A DNA stretch of 13,410 nucleotides from assembly GCA_030602675.1 (NCBI GenBank), contig JAUVZH010000032.1:1-13410 (forward strand), in the 5' to 3' direction. The notes under the pieces are model-generated. The model saw nothing but the letters and a program-made list of their open reading frames with translations, made no database searches and was not told the DNA's origin. Shown here in pieces: positions 1-7,432 of the stretch (position 1 is its first letter; each line of letters opens with the position of its first letter). Position numbers and translations under genes: made by a program. Source of the stretch: Candidatus Heimdallarchaeota archaeon (lineage in GTDB: Archaea; Asgardarchaeota; Heimdallarchaeia; JABLTI01).

Positions 1-236
1 AACTTTTTTTATAGACTTTTGTATGAGGGAAAGCTTCAAATAACTAGCTTACTAATCTGGCATATTTAAGCGTGAGTTAGAATGACTAAAAAGGATATTT
101 TTTCTATAAATTCTCATTCGAAGTTATAGCATTATTCTTTAATTCCGTATTAAAATAGATAAATATTCAAATAATAACTTTCTTATTATGATAGACCAGA
201 AATTTGCAATTTAATTAGAATTTGGTAGTTATTATT
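1..236. other. Intergenic region upstream of tsr3
   Basis: AT-rich sequence with frequent stops in all frames. I see no gene, tRNA or convincing repeat. It should hold the promoter of the downstream gene, but several A/T-rich stretches (for example around 155-172 and 205-217) could serve as TATA box and I cannot choose between them. A short T-run near positions 4-10 could be the tail of a terminator for a gene lying outside the window. Confidence 0.4.
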
Positions 237-830
237 ATGTCGTATAATCTTGAAGAAGAAATTCGTACTGTTAGTGACATAAAATTATTTGTCTATAGTA
301 CAAAAGGTGATGATCCCAAAAAATGTACAGCTATCCACCTTCATAAAATGGGAAAAATCATTTTAACATATAAAATTGGCAATGTTCCTAAAAATGCTGT
401 TCTTCTCAATCCTTTCTCACAAAAAGCCCTTTCTATTGAGGATCTTCCTGCTATACATACTAAAGGTCTTGTGGGGCTTGATTGTTCTTGGGTTGAAGCA
501 AAAAGGATTTTTGGTGCCGATGAACCTAGAGATGATGAACCTAAGAAAAAGGGTCGATGGCGTTTCATAGATAGAATTCTACCATATTTGCTAGCAGCTA
601 ATCCTGTCAATTATGGGAAACCTTGCAAATTGAGTACTGCAGAGGCATTAGCTTCAGCTCTTTATATTGTTGGTTTCAAGGATAATGCACGCAGGTTACT
701 TGATGGTTTTAAGTGGGGTGAAAATTTCTTCACTCTCAATTTTGAATTGCTCGAAGCTTACTCAGACGCAAAGAGTAGTCTAGAGGTAGTTAAAATTCAA
801 AATGATTACCTTGATGAACTATACAAATAA
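237..830 (+). CDS. tsr3: Tsr3-type 16S/18S rRNA aminocarboxypropyltransferase
   Basis: Tsr3 (formerly DUF367 with a RLI-like N-terminus) transfers the 3-amino-3-carboxypropyl group of S-adenosylmethionine to a hypermodified uridine/pseudouridine of small-subunit rRNA, a late step of 40S/30S maturation. From the ATG the protein has 197 residues, normal for the family. Family hallmarks are LLNPFS (about 56-61), GLDCSW (80-85), and the central LPYLLAANPVNYG and LSTAEALASAL block (115-141), followed by a C-terminal helical part with FFTLN and LLEAY. A TTG at 222 would add five residues (MVVII), but the ATG at 237 begins the normal short N-terminus and has a weak GGTAG about 8 nt upstream, so I prefer it. 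The next two genes are also translation-linked. Function is inferred by family; the motif match is strong. Confidence 0.9.
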   Translation: MSYNLEEEIRTVSDIKLFVYSTKGDDPKKCTAIHLHKMGKIILTYKIGNVPKNAVLLNPFSQKALSIEDLPAIHTKGLVGLDCSWVEAKRIFGADEPRDDEPKKKGRWRFIDRILPYLLAANPVNYGKPCKLSTAEALASALYIVGFKDNARRLLDGFKWGENFFTLNFELLEAYSDAKSSLEVVKIQNDYLDELYK

Positions 831-848
831 TTTGATTTCTTTTAGAAA

Positions 849-856
849 TTATATTA
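849..856 (+). promoter_or_regulatory. Candidate TATA box for the GTPase gene
   Basis: TTATATTA lies in the 88-nt gap between tsr3 and the GTPase gene. An archaeal start about 26 nt further on would leave a leader of roughly 40 nt containing the AGGAG ribosome-binding site at 904-908. The region is AT-rich, so this is suggestive only; read-through from tsr3 is equally possible. Confidence 0.3.
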
Positions 857-903
857 AATAATGAAAATAAATGAACTATTGATTGAGCTGAACTCAAGTC
901 ATT

Positions 904-908
904 AGGAG
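904..908 (+). promoter_or_regulatory. Ribosome-binding site that fixes a TTG start
   Basis: AGGAG lies 10 nt before the TTG at 919. The in-frame triplet directly before that TTG (916-918) is a TAA stop, so TTG is the first possible start. The protein then begins directly with the beta-strand and P-loop, as expected for this GTPase family. The two facts together support TTG as the real start. Confidence 0.7.
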
Positions 909-918
909 CTTGATATAA

Positions 919-2124
919 TTGTTAATTGGTATTGTAGGAAAACCTTCTAGCGGAAAAAGCACATTCCTTAATGCTGCTTGTCTAACAACATCAAAAGTGG
1001 GTGATTATCCTTTCACCACTATTGAACCCGTACCAGGTACTGGTTATGTTAGAATCCCTTGTGTATGTAAAGAGCTTGATGTTGAAGATAACCCTCAAAA
1101 TTCCTTATGTATTGAAGGTGTTCGACTTGTTCCAATTCCACTATTAGATGTAGCTGGTTTAGTTCCAGATGCCTGGAAAGGACGTGGGCTAGGTAATAAG
1201 CTATTGGATGACCTAAGACGAGCAGATGTATTAATCCATGTAATTGATTTTTCAGGATCACTGGATGCAGATGGTAATAACATCGAACGAGGTACATATG
1301 ACCCAGAAGATGATATAACATTTCTAAATCGAGAAGTAGTAATGTGGTTAGATCAGCTTATCAAAAAAGATTGGACAAGAATTAGTAGAACTTCAGAAAC
1401 TGAGAAAATCCCGATAGATAAGCTCCTAGCTGAAAAATTGACCGGTTTGCAAATTACTCAAGTACATATTAAAAAAGCTTTAACAAAATCTGGATTGAAT
1501 ATAGCAATACCAACGAAATGGTCGGATGATGAATTACTCAATTTCTTGACCATTTTAAGATTTATTGCAAAGCCAATGATTTATGCTGCTAATAAAATTG
1601 ATCTTGAAGGATCAGATGATAATTATCAGCGTTTAAAAGAAAAATATGGTGATGATCTCATTCATTGTTCAGCTCTTGCTGAATATTTCTTGAGGAAATT
1701 TGCAGAAAAAGAGATTATCTCATATACTCCAGGTGATAGTGATTTTACCATTCAAAAACCAGATAAATTATCAGATAAGGATAAAGAAACTTTGGAGAAA
1801 TTAAGAACAAATATTTTACAAAAATATGGTTCAACTGGAATTCAGAATTTAATCAATCGAGCAGTATTTGATATTATGAATGTTATTTCTATCTATCCAG
1901 TAGAAGATCAACAAAAATACACAGATCATAAAGGAAACGTTTTGCCAGATGTTTATCTTGTACCAAAAGGTACTACTGCTAAAGAGTTTGCTGGAATGAT
2001 CCATCAAGATTTAGCAAAGTCATTCATCAATGCAATTTTGGTTAAAACTCAAAGACGTATTGGTGAAGGTTATGAATTGGAAGATGGTGATATCATAAAA
2101 ATAAATGCTGCAGAGGGACATTAA
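919..2124 (+). CDS. Ygr210/YchF-like TGS-domain GTPase
   Basis: OBG/YchF-superfamily P-loop GTPase of the archaeal-eukaryotic Ygr210 type, thought to act with ribosomes in translation. The 401 residues carry G1 GKPSSGKS (7-14), a G2-type region with TT in DYPFTTIEP (29-37), G3 DVAG (77-80), G4 NKID (225-228) and a G5-like SALAE (251-255). A C-terminal TGS domain (about 330-398) contains the DVYLVPKGTTAKEFAG stretch and ends with EDGDIIKI. The NKID-type G4 is GTP-like, unlike the ATP-preferring NxxE motif of true YchF/OLA1, which argues for Ygr210. A long insertion (about 115-205) between G3 and G4 is usual for this group. Start is TTG, supported by AGGAG and an in-frame stop just upstream. 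A DUF2095-like gene follows 20 nt downstream, probably in the same transcript. The exact cellular target is unknown. Confidence 0.9.
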   Translation: MLIGIVGKPSSGKSTFLNAACLTTSKVGDYPFTTIEPVPGTGYVRIPCVCKELDVEDNPQNSLCIEGVRLVPIPLLDVAGLVPDAWKGRGLGNKLLDDLRRADVLIHVIDFSGSLDADGNNIERGTYDPEDDITFLNREVVMWLDQLIKKDWTRISRTSETEKIPIDKLLAEKLTGLQITQVHIKKALTKSGLNIAIPTKWSDDELLNFLTILRFIAKPMIYAANKIDLEGSDDNYQRLKEKYGDDLIHCSALAEYFLRKFAEKEIISYTPGDSDFTIQKPDKLSDKDKETLEKLRTNILQKYGSTGIQNLINRAVFDIMNVISIYPVEDQQKYTDHKGNVLPDVYLVPKGTTAKEFAGMIHQDLAKSFINAILVKTQRRIGEGYELEDGDIIKINAAEGH

Positions 2125-2134
2125 AACAATAATT

Positions 2135-2139
2135 GGTGA
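2135..2139 (+). promoter_or_regulatory. Ribosome-binding site of the DUF2095-like gene
   Basis: GGTGA matches the archaeal anti-Shine-Dalgarno sequence and lies 5 nt before the ATG at 2145. This favours that ATG over the TTG (2133) and GTG (2136) in the same frame, which would overlap the site itself. Confidence 0.55.
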
Positions 2140-2144
2140 ACACA

Positions 2145-2522
2145 ATGAGCAACGAAGAAGAGCAATATCCATTTTTGAAGAAGGAAATTGTTAAAGAAGA
2201 AAATTTGGTTCCACTAAAGTATGTTTGTGAGGAAAAAGCAAAACAAATCGAAGATGATATTGAAAAGGAAGTTGAACTAGCAGAAAAAATGAAAGACATG
2301 ACCGATCCTTATCGTTTTGCTGGTTATGATCCAAATATAATTGATTTTATCCGTAGATGTGATACTGAAGAACAAGCTGTCGAAATAATTGTTTACCTCA
2401 AGAAAAAGGGTGATATAAGTAAATCTACTGCCAAAGACATCAAACAGCAACTTTCAAAAGCTGGTTTAAGAAGTTTCGGTGAAAAAAAGCAAACTGGTTT
2501 CTATTTCCAATATGAGGATTAA
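2145..2522 (+). CDS. DUF2095-like archaeal protein
   Basis: Small acidic/basic soluble protein (125 residues from the ATG) resembling the archaea-specific DUF2095 family, whose function is not known. Visible parts are a charged N-terminus, a Glu/Lys-rich helix that may form a short coiled coil (about 25-50), an AGYDPNIIDFIRRC segment (about 60-73), and a C-terminal block containing ISKSTAKDIKQQL and ending with GFYFQYED. The C-terminal half looks like a helical DNA/RNA-binding-like fold, but this is only an impression. The gene starts 20 nt after the GTPase gene with its own GGTGA site, so the two are probably co-transcribed; this hints at a translation-related role but does not show it. It converges on the radical SAM gene with a 20-nt gap. 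Confidence 0.7.
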   Translation: MSNEEEQYPFLKKEIVKEENLVPLKYVCEEKAKQIEDDIEKEVELAEKMKDMTDPYRFAGYDPNIIDFIRRCDTEEQAVEIIVYLKKKGDISKSTAKDIKQQLSKAGLRSFGEKKQTGFYFQYED

Positions 2523-2542
2523 TTTTCAATTGCTCTTTCTGC

Positions 2543-4093
2543 TTACAATTTAATAAAGTCCCATGGATGCTCTTCTTTTTCTAATCTACTTTCTACAATA
2601 TCTTCTATTGTAAGATTAACTTCATTCAAAGCTCTTCTCCAACTACCAAGCCCTCCACCGTATTTTGCAGCAAACATTAGCGGTTTAGATATTTCTTTTC
2701 CACTAATTGATAAAATTGTTTGAATTCTTGACCACTTTGGATTGCTTATATCACAATCAACTCTTGGAATTTTATTTGTTAGTTTATATAATAATTTACT
2801 TTTTGCTTGGAGTTCTTTTAATGAAAAGAGAGATTTATCTTGATATTGGGTTCGTGGTTTGGGTATGAAGAAACCACTTGAAATCCTTAATTTTCTTATG
2901 TTTTTACCTACCTTTGCCATTTCTTCAGCTAATTTTGCAATTGCTTCAATGTCCTCTTCTTTTTCATCTGGTAAACCTAAAATGAAGTAGGCTTTTAATC
3001 GTGAAAGACCTCCATCAGAAGCTAAGGAAACAGAATTGATGATTTCTTCATTACTTACACCTTTACAAATTTGTTTGCGAAGATATTCTGTTCCTGCTTC
3101 AGGAGCAGTAGTTATTGTCCGTTGTTTAGCTTCTACTAGTAGCTTAACTAGTTCATGCGTGATTTTATCAGCTCTTATTGCTGGTAATGAAAAAGTAAGA
3201 TCATCTTCCAAAATACTTTGACATAAATCTTCTAGATATTTGTAATCAGAAATCCCAGAACCAATTGTGGTTATTTTATTGACATCGCACTCTTGTGTTC
3301 CTTGTCTATAGAGTTCTTGTAGTTTATCTAATGAGCGAGCTCTTTTTGGACGATTGATTTTTCCTGTCAAGCAAAATGAACAACCACGATTACAACCTCT
3401 AACTACTTCCAACATGAAGGATTTACCGAAAACTCCATACCATGGATCCTCTTTCTCAACTTGAGCGATAATTTGTTTTACTGGATAAAAATAATCATTA
3501 ATGTCACCTTTAGGAGCAAATCTAACCGATTTATCTTCATTTATCGATGGTACCCAAATCCATTCAAAATTATCTAATGATTCTAATCTTGTTGATCTTG
3601 TTTGACTACTCAGTAAACCTTCTCTTATTAATTGATCACAAACTGGTTCCAAATCACCTATCATAAATGCATCAATGAATGATGACATAGGGATAGGATT
3701 AGATTGAGCACAGGGTCCTCCCGCAATAATTAATGGATGACGGTCATCTCTATCCTTTGTTTCCAGAGGTATATGCGACCTTTCCAATATCTGTAAAACA
3801 TTAGTATAGTCATCTTCATATTGAAGTGTAAAGGCAATTACATCCATTTCTCGTAGTGGTTTATCTGATTCAAGCGTATAAGGTTCTACTGATTCTTTTA
3901 TTGGCAAAAATGTTCGTTCACAAGCAACTCCTTCATATGAATTCCATAACCTGTAAATCAGTTGTAAACCTAATGAAGCCATGCCTGCTCGATAGATATT
4001 TGGATAACAAAAAGCAATCTTTAATTTCATCTGTGAAAGGTCTTTCTTGACTGCATTAATTTCTTCTATATGGGCTTCTACTAGCTTACTCAT
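2543..4093 (-). CDS. Radical SAM protein with N-terminal B12-binding-like domain
   Basis: 516-residue radical SAM enzyme of the COG1032 type. The N-terminal region (about 22-155) has the cobalamin-binding-like opening seen in the TIGR03960-like subgroup (CYPNIYRAGMASLGLQ, residues 29-44), followed by AGGPCAQSNP (124-133) and GDLEP (146-150). The canonical B12-ligand DxHxxG motif is not apparent. The radical SAM core begins with VRGCNRGCSFC (231-241), giving the CxxxCxxC cluster ligands C234, C238 and C241. TTAPEAG and the ILGLP strand follow later. No TRAM or PUA domain is visible, which argues against a standard methylthiotransferase. The substrate is unknown. The ATG lies 10 nt after the stop of the GlmU-like gene, so it is the last gene of the mutase/GlmU operon. 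Purine-rich GGGAAGG just upstream may be the ribosome-binding site. Confidence 0.85.
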   Translation of the reverse strand: MSKLVEAHIEEINAVKKDLSQMKLKIAFCYPNIYRAGMASLGLQLIYRLWNSYEGVACERTFLPIKESVEPYTLESDKPLREMDVIAFTLQYEDDYTNVLQILERSHIPLETKDRDDRHPLIIAGGPCAQSNPIPMSSFIDAFMIGDLEPVCDQLIREGLLSSQTRSTRLESLDNFEWIWVPSINEDKSVRFAPKGDINDYFYPVKQIIAQVEKEDPWYGVFGKSFMLEVVRGCNRGCSFCLTGKINRPKRARSLDKLQELYRQGTQECDVNKITTIGSGISDYKYLEDLCQSILEDDLTFSLPAIRADKITHELVKLLVEAKQRTITTAPEAGTEYLRKQICKGVSNEEIINSVSLASDGGLSRLKAYFILGLPDEKEEDIEAIAKLAEEMAKVGKNIRKLRISSGFFIPKPRTQYQDKSLFSLKELQAKSKLLYKLTNKIPRVDCDISNPKWSRIQTILSISGKEISKPLMFAAKYGGGLGSWRRALNEVNLTIEDIVESRLEKEEHPWDFIKL

Positions 4094-4103
4094 ACAGCCT
4101 TCC

Positions 4104-5372
4104 CTAACCTTTCTTTTTCTTTTGTTCTATTTTCCATTCACGTGAAGTTTGCTTTTGATCAATATGTACAAAAACATTGGAACCAATATTTCGATTTACA
4201 ATTACTCCCGTTCCAATAGCAGAATTGTTCCCGACAATTACTCCGGGCATAAAGAATGTATTAATGGCTGTTTTTACATTATCGCCCATTATTACTCCAA
4301 TTTTCCTTCTTCCTGTAGAAACAACTTCAGATTCCGTTTTATCTATAATCAATTTAGTTTTTACAATCTTATCATCTAATCTTAAATTGCCAGTAATTGT
4401 TCCAGCACCAAAATTGCAATGCTTCCCGATAATCGAATCACCAACATATGATAAATGAGCAATATGTGTTCCTTCAAAAACAATAGTATTCTTTAATTCA
4501 CAAGCATTTCCTATCCGAACACTATCACCTAATGATACTCCTTTTCTCAAATAGCAATTAGGCCCAATATCACAGTTTTTGCCTATTGCCAAGGGTCCTT
4601 CTAAATAGCTCCCTGCTCTAATCCTAGAACCTTCACCAATTGTTACTTTACCAATTAGTGTTGCTCCATCTTCAATTGTACCAGATTTTTTCTCATCAAT
4701 ATAATTAATCAAAACTTGATTTGCATCCAGTAAGTTCCACAAATAGTTTATCTGCCAAAATTCCACGTCCTTTTTCTTGTATTTCATTGTATGGGTTGCA
4801 CTTTGAGTTTTCGCACTAACTTCTTTGAAAATATCATTAACTCTTTTAGCTCCTAATGCACAGCTTGCCAAATAATCTGTAGCAAAAAGACCTATTCCTA
4901 AACATTGATCATTTTCTTGTTTAACTAAAGCGTATTTCCCTGTACCTTGTGCTTTTTTCAAGAAATCTTTGAAGAAATTTGGACTGAAAATAATATTACC
5001 ATCTAACCAAAATGAATCCTTTGTTACGTAATCACTAAATAAATTACCCATTATCTCTTCTGTTATGCCTTTTTTTGGATCATAATCAATGATAACAAAT
5101 GGTCCAATTTCATTAATAGGTGCACTTGTTTCTTGATAATCATCTAATGCTTTATACAATAAATGACGATCCTCTTTATTTGCTAATAGCAAAATCTTAT
5201 CGATTCCAGATTTCTTGCCAATTTCATAAAACCATTCAATTATCGTTTTGCCTGCTACTTGCAATAATACCGCTGGACGATTTTTAACTAGGGGATATAA
5301 TTGTTCATCGTTATTTTGTGAAACAAAAACAATCATAGCTTGGTTTTTTTTCGTTTTAGACAATTTAATCAA
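4104..5372 (-). CDS. GlmU-like fusion: degenerate nucleotidyltransferase plus left-handed beta-helix acetyltransferase
   Basis: Has the two-domain layout of archaeal sugar-1-phosphate nucleotidylyltransferase/acetyltransferases such as Sulfolobus ST0452. C-terminal half (about 230-405): hexapeptide repeats (IGKVTIGEG, IGKNCDIG, IGNNSAIG) forming a left-handed beta-helix. HLSYVGDS (306-313) and FGAGTITGN (321-329) place H306, Y309, N329, K335 and K338 in the same order and spacing as the residues I recall for ST0452 acetyl transfer. N-terminal half (about 12-225): the NTase fold is recognisable (QVAGKTIIEW, 38-47), but GxGTR is replaced by SQNNDEQ (18-24), the Lys of RPK is A34, the Asp of the GD motif is N126, and the Asp of the W-D-V-N motif is Q207. 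It may therefore acetylate glucosamine-1-phosphate without uridylylating it. Start is TTG; an ATG at 5336 (M13) is an alternative that would cut into the first strand. It lies 8 nt after the mutase. Confidence 0.85.
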   Translation of the reverse strand: MIKLSKTKKNQAMIVFVSQNNDEQLYPLVKNRPAVLLQVAGKTIIEWFYEIGKKSGIDKILLLANKEDRHLLYKALDDYQETSAPINEIGPFVIIDYDPKKGITEEIMGNLFSDYVTKDSFWLDGNIIFSPNFFKDFLKKAQGTGKYALVKQENDQCLGIGLFATDYLASCALGAKRVNDIFKEVSAKTQSATHTMKYKKKDVEFWQINYLWNLLDANQVLINYIDEKKSGTIEDGATLIGKVTIGEGSRIRAGSYLEGPLAIGKNCDIGPNCYLRKGVSLGDSVRIGNACELKNTIVFEGTHIAHLSYVGDSIIGKHCNFGAGTITGNLRLDDKIVKTKLIIDKTESEVVSTGRRKIGVIMGDNVKTAINTFFMPGVIVGNNSAIGTGVIVNRNIGSNVFVHIDQKQTSREWKIEQKKKKG

Positions 5373-5380
5373 TACAACCT

Positions 5381-6772
5381 TTATTTCTGTGCATATTTAA
5401 TTTCTTTCTCAACAAGCGAGGAATAATACTCTAATCTTTCCTTTGATTCCTTTTGGGTCATAGCTTGTGATGTAACTCTGAAATACGGTTCTGTTCCACT
5501 TGGTCTTATTAACACCCAACTATCATCTTCAAAATTAAGTCGTAAACCATCCATTTTGAGAACATCTTTGAATTCATCTTTTGATGATAATTTTTCATCT
5601 AGTTTTTTGAGTACAATTTGCTTTTTATCATTTTGGCAATTTATTTTAGTTCTATTAACTGGAAAATCTTCTACCGAATCTACTAATTGATATAGCGGTC
5701 CTCTTTCATTAACCCATTCTAAAATTTTTATACCTGTTAATGGACCATCAGGGCATAAATGATGTTTAGGATGTATCCATGCACCACAAGGTTCTCCTCC
5801 AAAAATAGCTTTTTCATTAGCTACCATATTACCAATGGCAACATCACCTACTTTGGTACGCTTAACTTTTCCACCAGCATCAATAACCAATTTATCAATA
5901 AGCATTGAAGAATCAACATGGGTGATGACAATTCCCTTGCCAGAATTCTGCTCTACAACATATTTTGCATATAGAGATATTAACATATCAAGAGGCACAA
6001 ATCTACCTTTTTCATCAACAGCCACACATCTATCAGCATCACCATCATAAGCTAATCCAATACTATTGTCATTCTTTTTCTCACTGAACTTTTTGACTGT
6101 CTCGAGTAATTGTGAGAGATTCTTTGCTTCTGGTTCAGATGGTCTTGCAGAAAAATAAGGATCAAACATACCATTAATTGAAATGAGATTTAGACCTAGT
6201 TCTTGATAGATATTTAATATTACTTCACAACCAGCACCTCCACCTGGATCAGCAATTACAGAATCAAATTTATCAGGATCAATTTGAGATCCAGCATCCA
6301 ATAGCATCTTATTATAAATTTCAGAACCTAAAGCTTCCTTGTCTTTACCAAAATTCTTCCAAGAAACAATGGGTAAATCATTATTTGCAACAGCTTCTTC
6401 AATTTTTCTTTCATCATCAGGTGATAATCCCATACTTGTTTTATCAAAAACTTTTATTCCGTTGTATTCGGGTGGATTGTGAGAGGCAGTCAACATAACA
6501 CCTGCGCACGCATTTGTTTTATGTGTATGATAGGCTAAAGCTGGTGTTGGAATAATTCCTTTTCTTTCCACACTAGAACCTCCTGCAATCAAACCAGAAA
6601 CTATTGCATGCTCTACCATTGGACCACTAGAACGGGCATCTCGAGCAACAATAACATCAGAACCTGAATTATTACAAATAGCTTTACTTATTGCTAACCC
6701 AATATTTACAGCAAAGTTTGGAGGGATTTCAGCAACCTTTCTACGAATGCCTGAGGTACTAAAGAGTTTCAT
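5381..6772 (-). CDS. glmM: Phosphoglucosamine mutase / phosphohexomutase
   Basis: Alpha-D-phosphohexomutase of 463 residues, a full-length four-domain member. It carries the phosphoserine loop TASHNPP with S97, the metal loop DGDADR (243-248), a sugar-specificity loop GGEPCG (325-330) and the phosphate-binding RPSGTEP (423-429); all catalytic motifs are intact. Such enzymes interconvert glucosamine-6- and -1-phosphate (GlmM) or glucose/mannose phosphates. The directly following GlmU-like acetyltransferase makes glucosamine-1-phosphate the likely product, feeding GlcNAc-1-phosphate for cell-surface glycans or N-glycosylation; the substrate is inferred from context. AAGGAATGAT about 9 nt before the ATG resembles a ribosome-binding site. 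First gene of a three-gene minus-strand operon. Confidence 0.9.
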   Translation of the reverse strand: MKLFSTSGIRRKVAEIPPNFAVNIGLAISKAICNNSGSDVIVARDARSSGPMVEHAIVSGLIAGGSSVERKGIIPTPALAYHTHKTNACAGVMLTASHNPPEYNGIKVFDKTSMGLSPDDERKIEEAVANNDLPIVSWKNFGKDKEALGSEIYNKMLLDAGSQIDPDKFDSVIADPGGGAGCEVILNIYQELGLNLISINGMFDPYFSARPSEPEAKNLSQLLETVKKFSEKKNDNSIGLAYDGDADRCVAVDEKGRFVPLDMLISLYAKYVVEQNSGKGIVITHVDSSMLIDKLVIDAGGKVKRTKVGDVAIGNMVANEKAIFGGEPCGAWIHPKHHLCPDGPLTGIKILEWVNERGPLYQLVDSVEDFPVNRTKINCQNDKKQIVLKKLDEKLSSKDEFKDVLKMDGLRLNFEDDSWVLIRPSGTEPYFRVTSQAMTQKESKERLEYYSSLVEKEIKYAQK

Positions 6773-6820
6773 TGAGAATCATTCCTTTTTTATCTTAACA
6801 TTGATTATGTGTAGAAATCA

Positions 6821-6830
6821 AATAAAAAAG
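6821..6830 (-). promoter_or_regulatory. Candidate TATA box of the mutase operon
   Basis: Read on the minus strand this is CTTTTTTATT, about 50 nt before the mutase ATG. Initiation some 26 nt downstream would give a ~25-nt leader that includes the AAGGAATGAT ribosome-binding site. It lies between the wHTH terminator hairpin and the gene, so the operon probably has its own promoter. A run of A/T bases makes the exact position uncertain. Confidence 0.3.
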
Positions 6831-6878
6831 CAATTCAAAAATTTATCTCTAAAATCATTATTTAGTTAAGAAAAGAAG

Positions 6879-6916
6879 CCAAAAAAAGAGAAGTTTTCCT
6901 CGCATTAAATGCGAGG
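6879..6916 (-). terminator. Hairpin plus T-rich tract after the wHTH gene
   Basis: Positions 6898-6916 form a near-perfect 19-bp palindrome (arms CCTCGCATT and AATGCGAGG around one A), able to fold as an 8-bp stem. On the minus strand it is followed by AAAACTTCTCTTTTTTT, ending near 6879. It lies about 50 nt past the stop of the winged-helix gene and before the mutase promoter. The geometry suits a terminator; a palindromic protein-binding site controlling the mutase operon is the alternative. Confidence 0.5.
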
Positions 6917-6966
6917 TCATATTAACTATCTTGAATAGTGAACAAAGTTTCAATGTTGAGAACAAT

Positions 6967-7200
6967 TTAACTTGTTTCAACAAAGTATTTTGATGATCTC
7001 ATATCAAGAAGGTATGGTGCCTTTTTTACGAGGCCCTCTTTCGTTAAACGTTTTAAAGCATATCTAACAGTTCGTGGTGCTAGATCGCACTTTTGTATTA
7101 AATCCTTTGAAGTCAAAGGTCCCTGTTCAGATAAGAGTGTGTATATCGATCTTGCAGAAGGGGGTAATTGATCCGCGACAGTCAGCATTTTAATGGTCAT
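6967..7200 (-). CDS. Small winged-helix transcriptional regulator
   Basis: A 77-residue protein (from the ATG) consisting of one winged helix-turn-helix domain, similar to MarR/TrmB/ArsR-like HTH domains. Helix 1 covers PPSARSIYTLLSEQG, the turn and second helix LTSKDLIQKCDL, the recognition helix APRTVRYALKRLTKEG, and the wing VKKAPYLLDMRSSKYFV. No effector domain is present, so it is either a minimal DNA-binding regulator or needs a partner for sensing. A TTG at 7206 adds two residues, but the ATG at 7200 lies just where a leaderless transcript from the TATA-like box at 7228-7235 would start, so I chose it. A pair of direct repeats at 7262-7294 is a likely operator, suggesting autoregulation. 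It could also act on the mutase operon downstream or the membrane-protein genes upstream; the target is not known. Confidence 0.8.
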   Translation of the reverse strand: MTIKMLTVADQLPPSARSIYTLLSEQGPLTSKDLIQKCDLAPRTVRYALKRLTKEGLVKKAPYLLDMRSSKYFVETS

Positions 7201-7227
7201 CTCCAAGAAACAAGAGAATCAATTTTG

Positions 7228-7235
7228 ATATAAAA
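7228..7235 (-). promoter_or_regulatory. TATA box of the wHTH gene
   Basis: TTTTATAT on the minus strand, centred about 30 nt before the ATG at 7200. This is the expected distance for a leaderless or almost leaderless archaeal mRNA, and no good ribosome-binding site is present at a usual distance, which agrees. Confidence 0.45.
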
Positions 7236-7261
7236 GACCTCTGAAGAATTCTTACCCTATG

Positions 7262-7294
7262 TCTAGTAAAATTCTTCCTTGTTCTAGTAAATTC
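7262..7294. repeat. Two direct repeats spaced 21 bp, candidate operator
   Basis: TCTAGTAAAATTC (7262-7274) and TCTAGTAAATTC (7283-7294) repeat with a start-to-start distance of 21 bp, two helical turns. The similarity continues on the right (TTCC versus ATCC). The pair lies about 27 bp upstream of the TATA-like box of the minus-strand wHTH gene, a typical location for an activator or autoregulator site. Same-face spacing suggests cooperative binding by two units. Confidence 0.4.
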
Positions 7295-7404
7295 ATCCGC
7301 ATATTTTTTTCATTTTTTTGCCTATATTCCATTTTTTCACGGAATTTTCTCGCTTTTAGTTATATTTACATCAATTTTCACATAAATTGCTGTATTTTAT
7401 TAAT

Positions 7405-7432
7405 TAAGGTTTTTAATTCTGATTAAACCTTA
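7405..7432. repeat. Inverted repeat, 8-bp arms
   Basis: TAAGGTTT and AAACCTTA are perfect inverted copies separated by 12 nt, located midway in the intergenic region between the divergent wHTH and membrane-protein genes. Centre-to-centre distance is 20 bp, compatible with a dimeric regulator, or with an RNA hairpin if transcribed. Confidence 0.35.

Noticed and set aside
222..236. TTG start giving five extra residues on Tsr3
   Set aside because: The ATG at 237 gives the usual family N-terminus; the added MVVII has no support.
341..610. Open frame on the minus strand inside tsr3 (89 codons)
   Set aside because: It lies antisense to a gene with clear family motifs and has no recognisable domain; it is a shadow of the coding strand.
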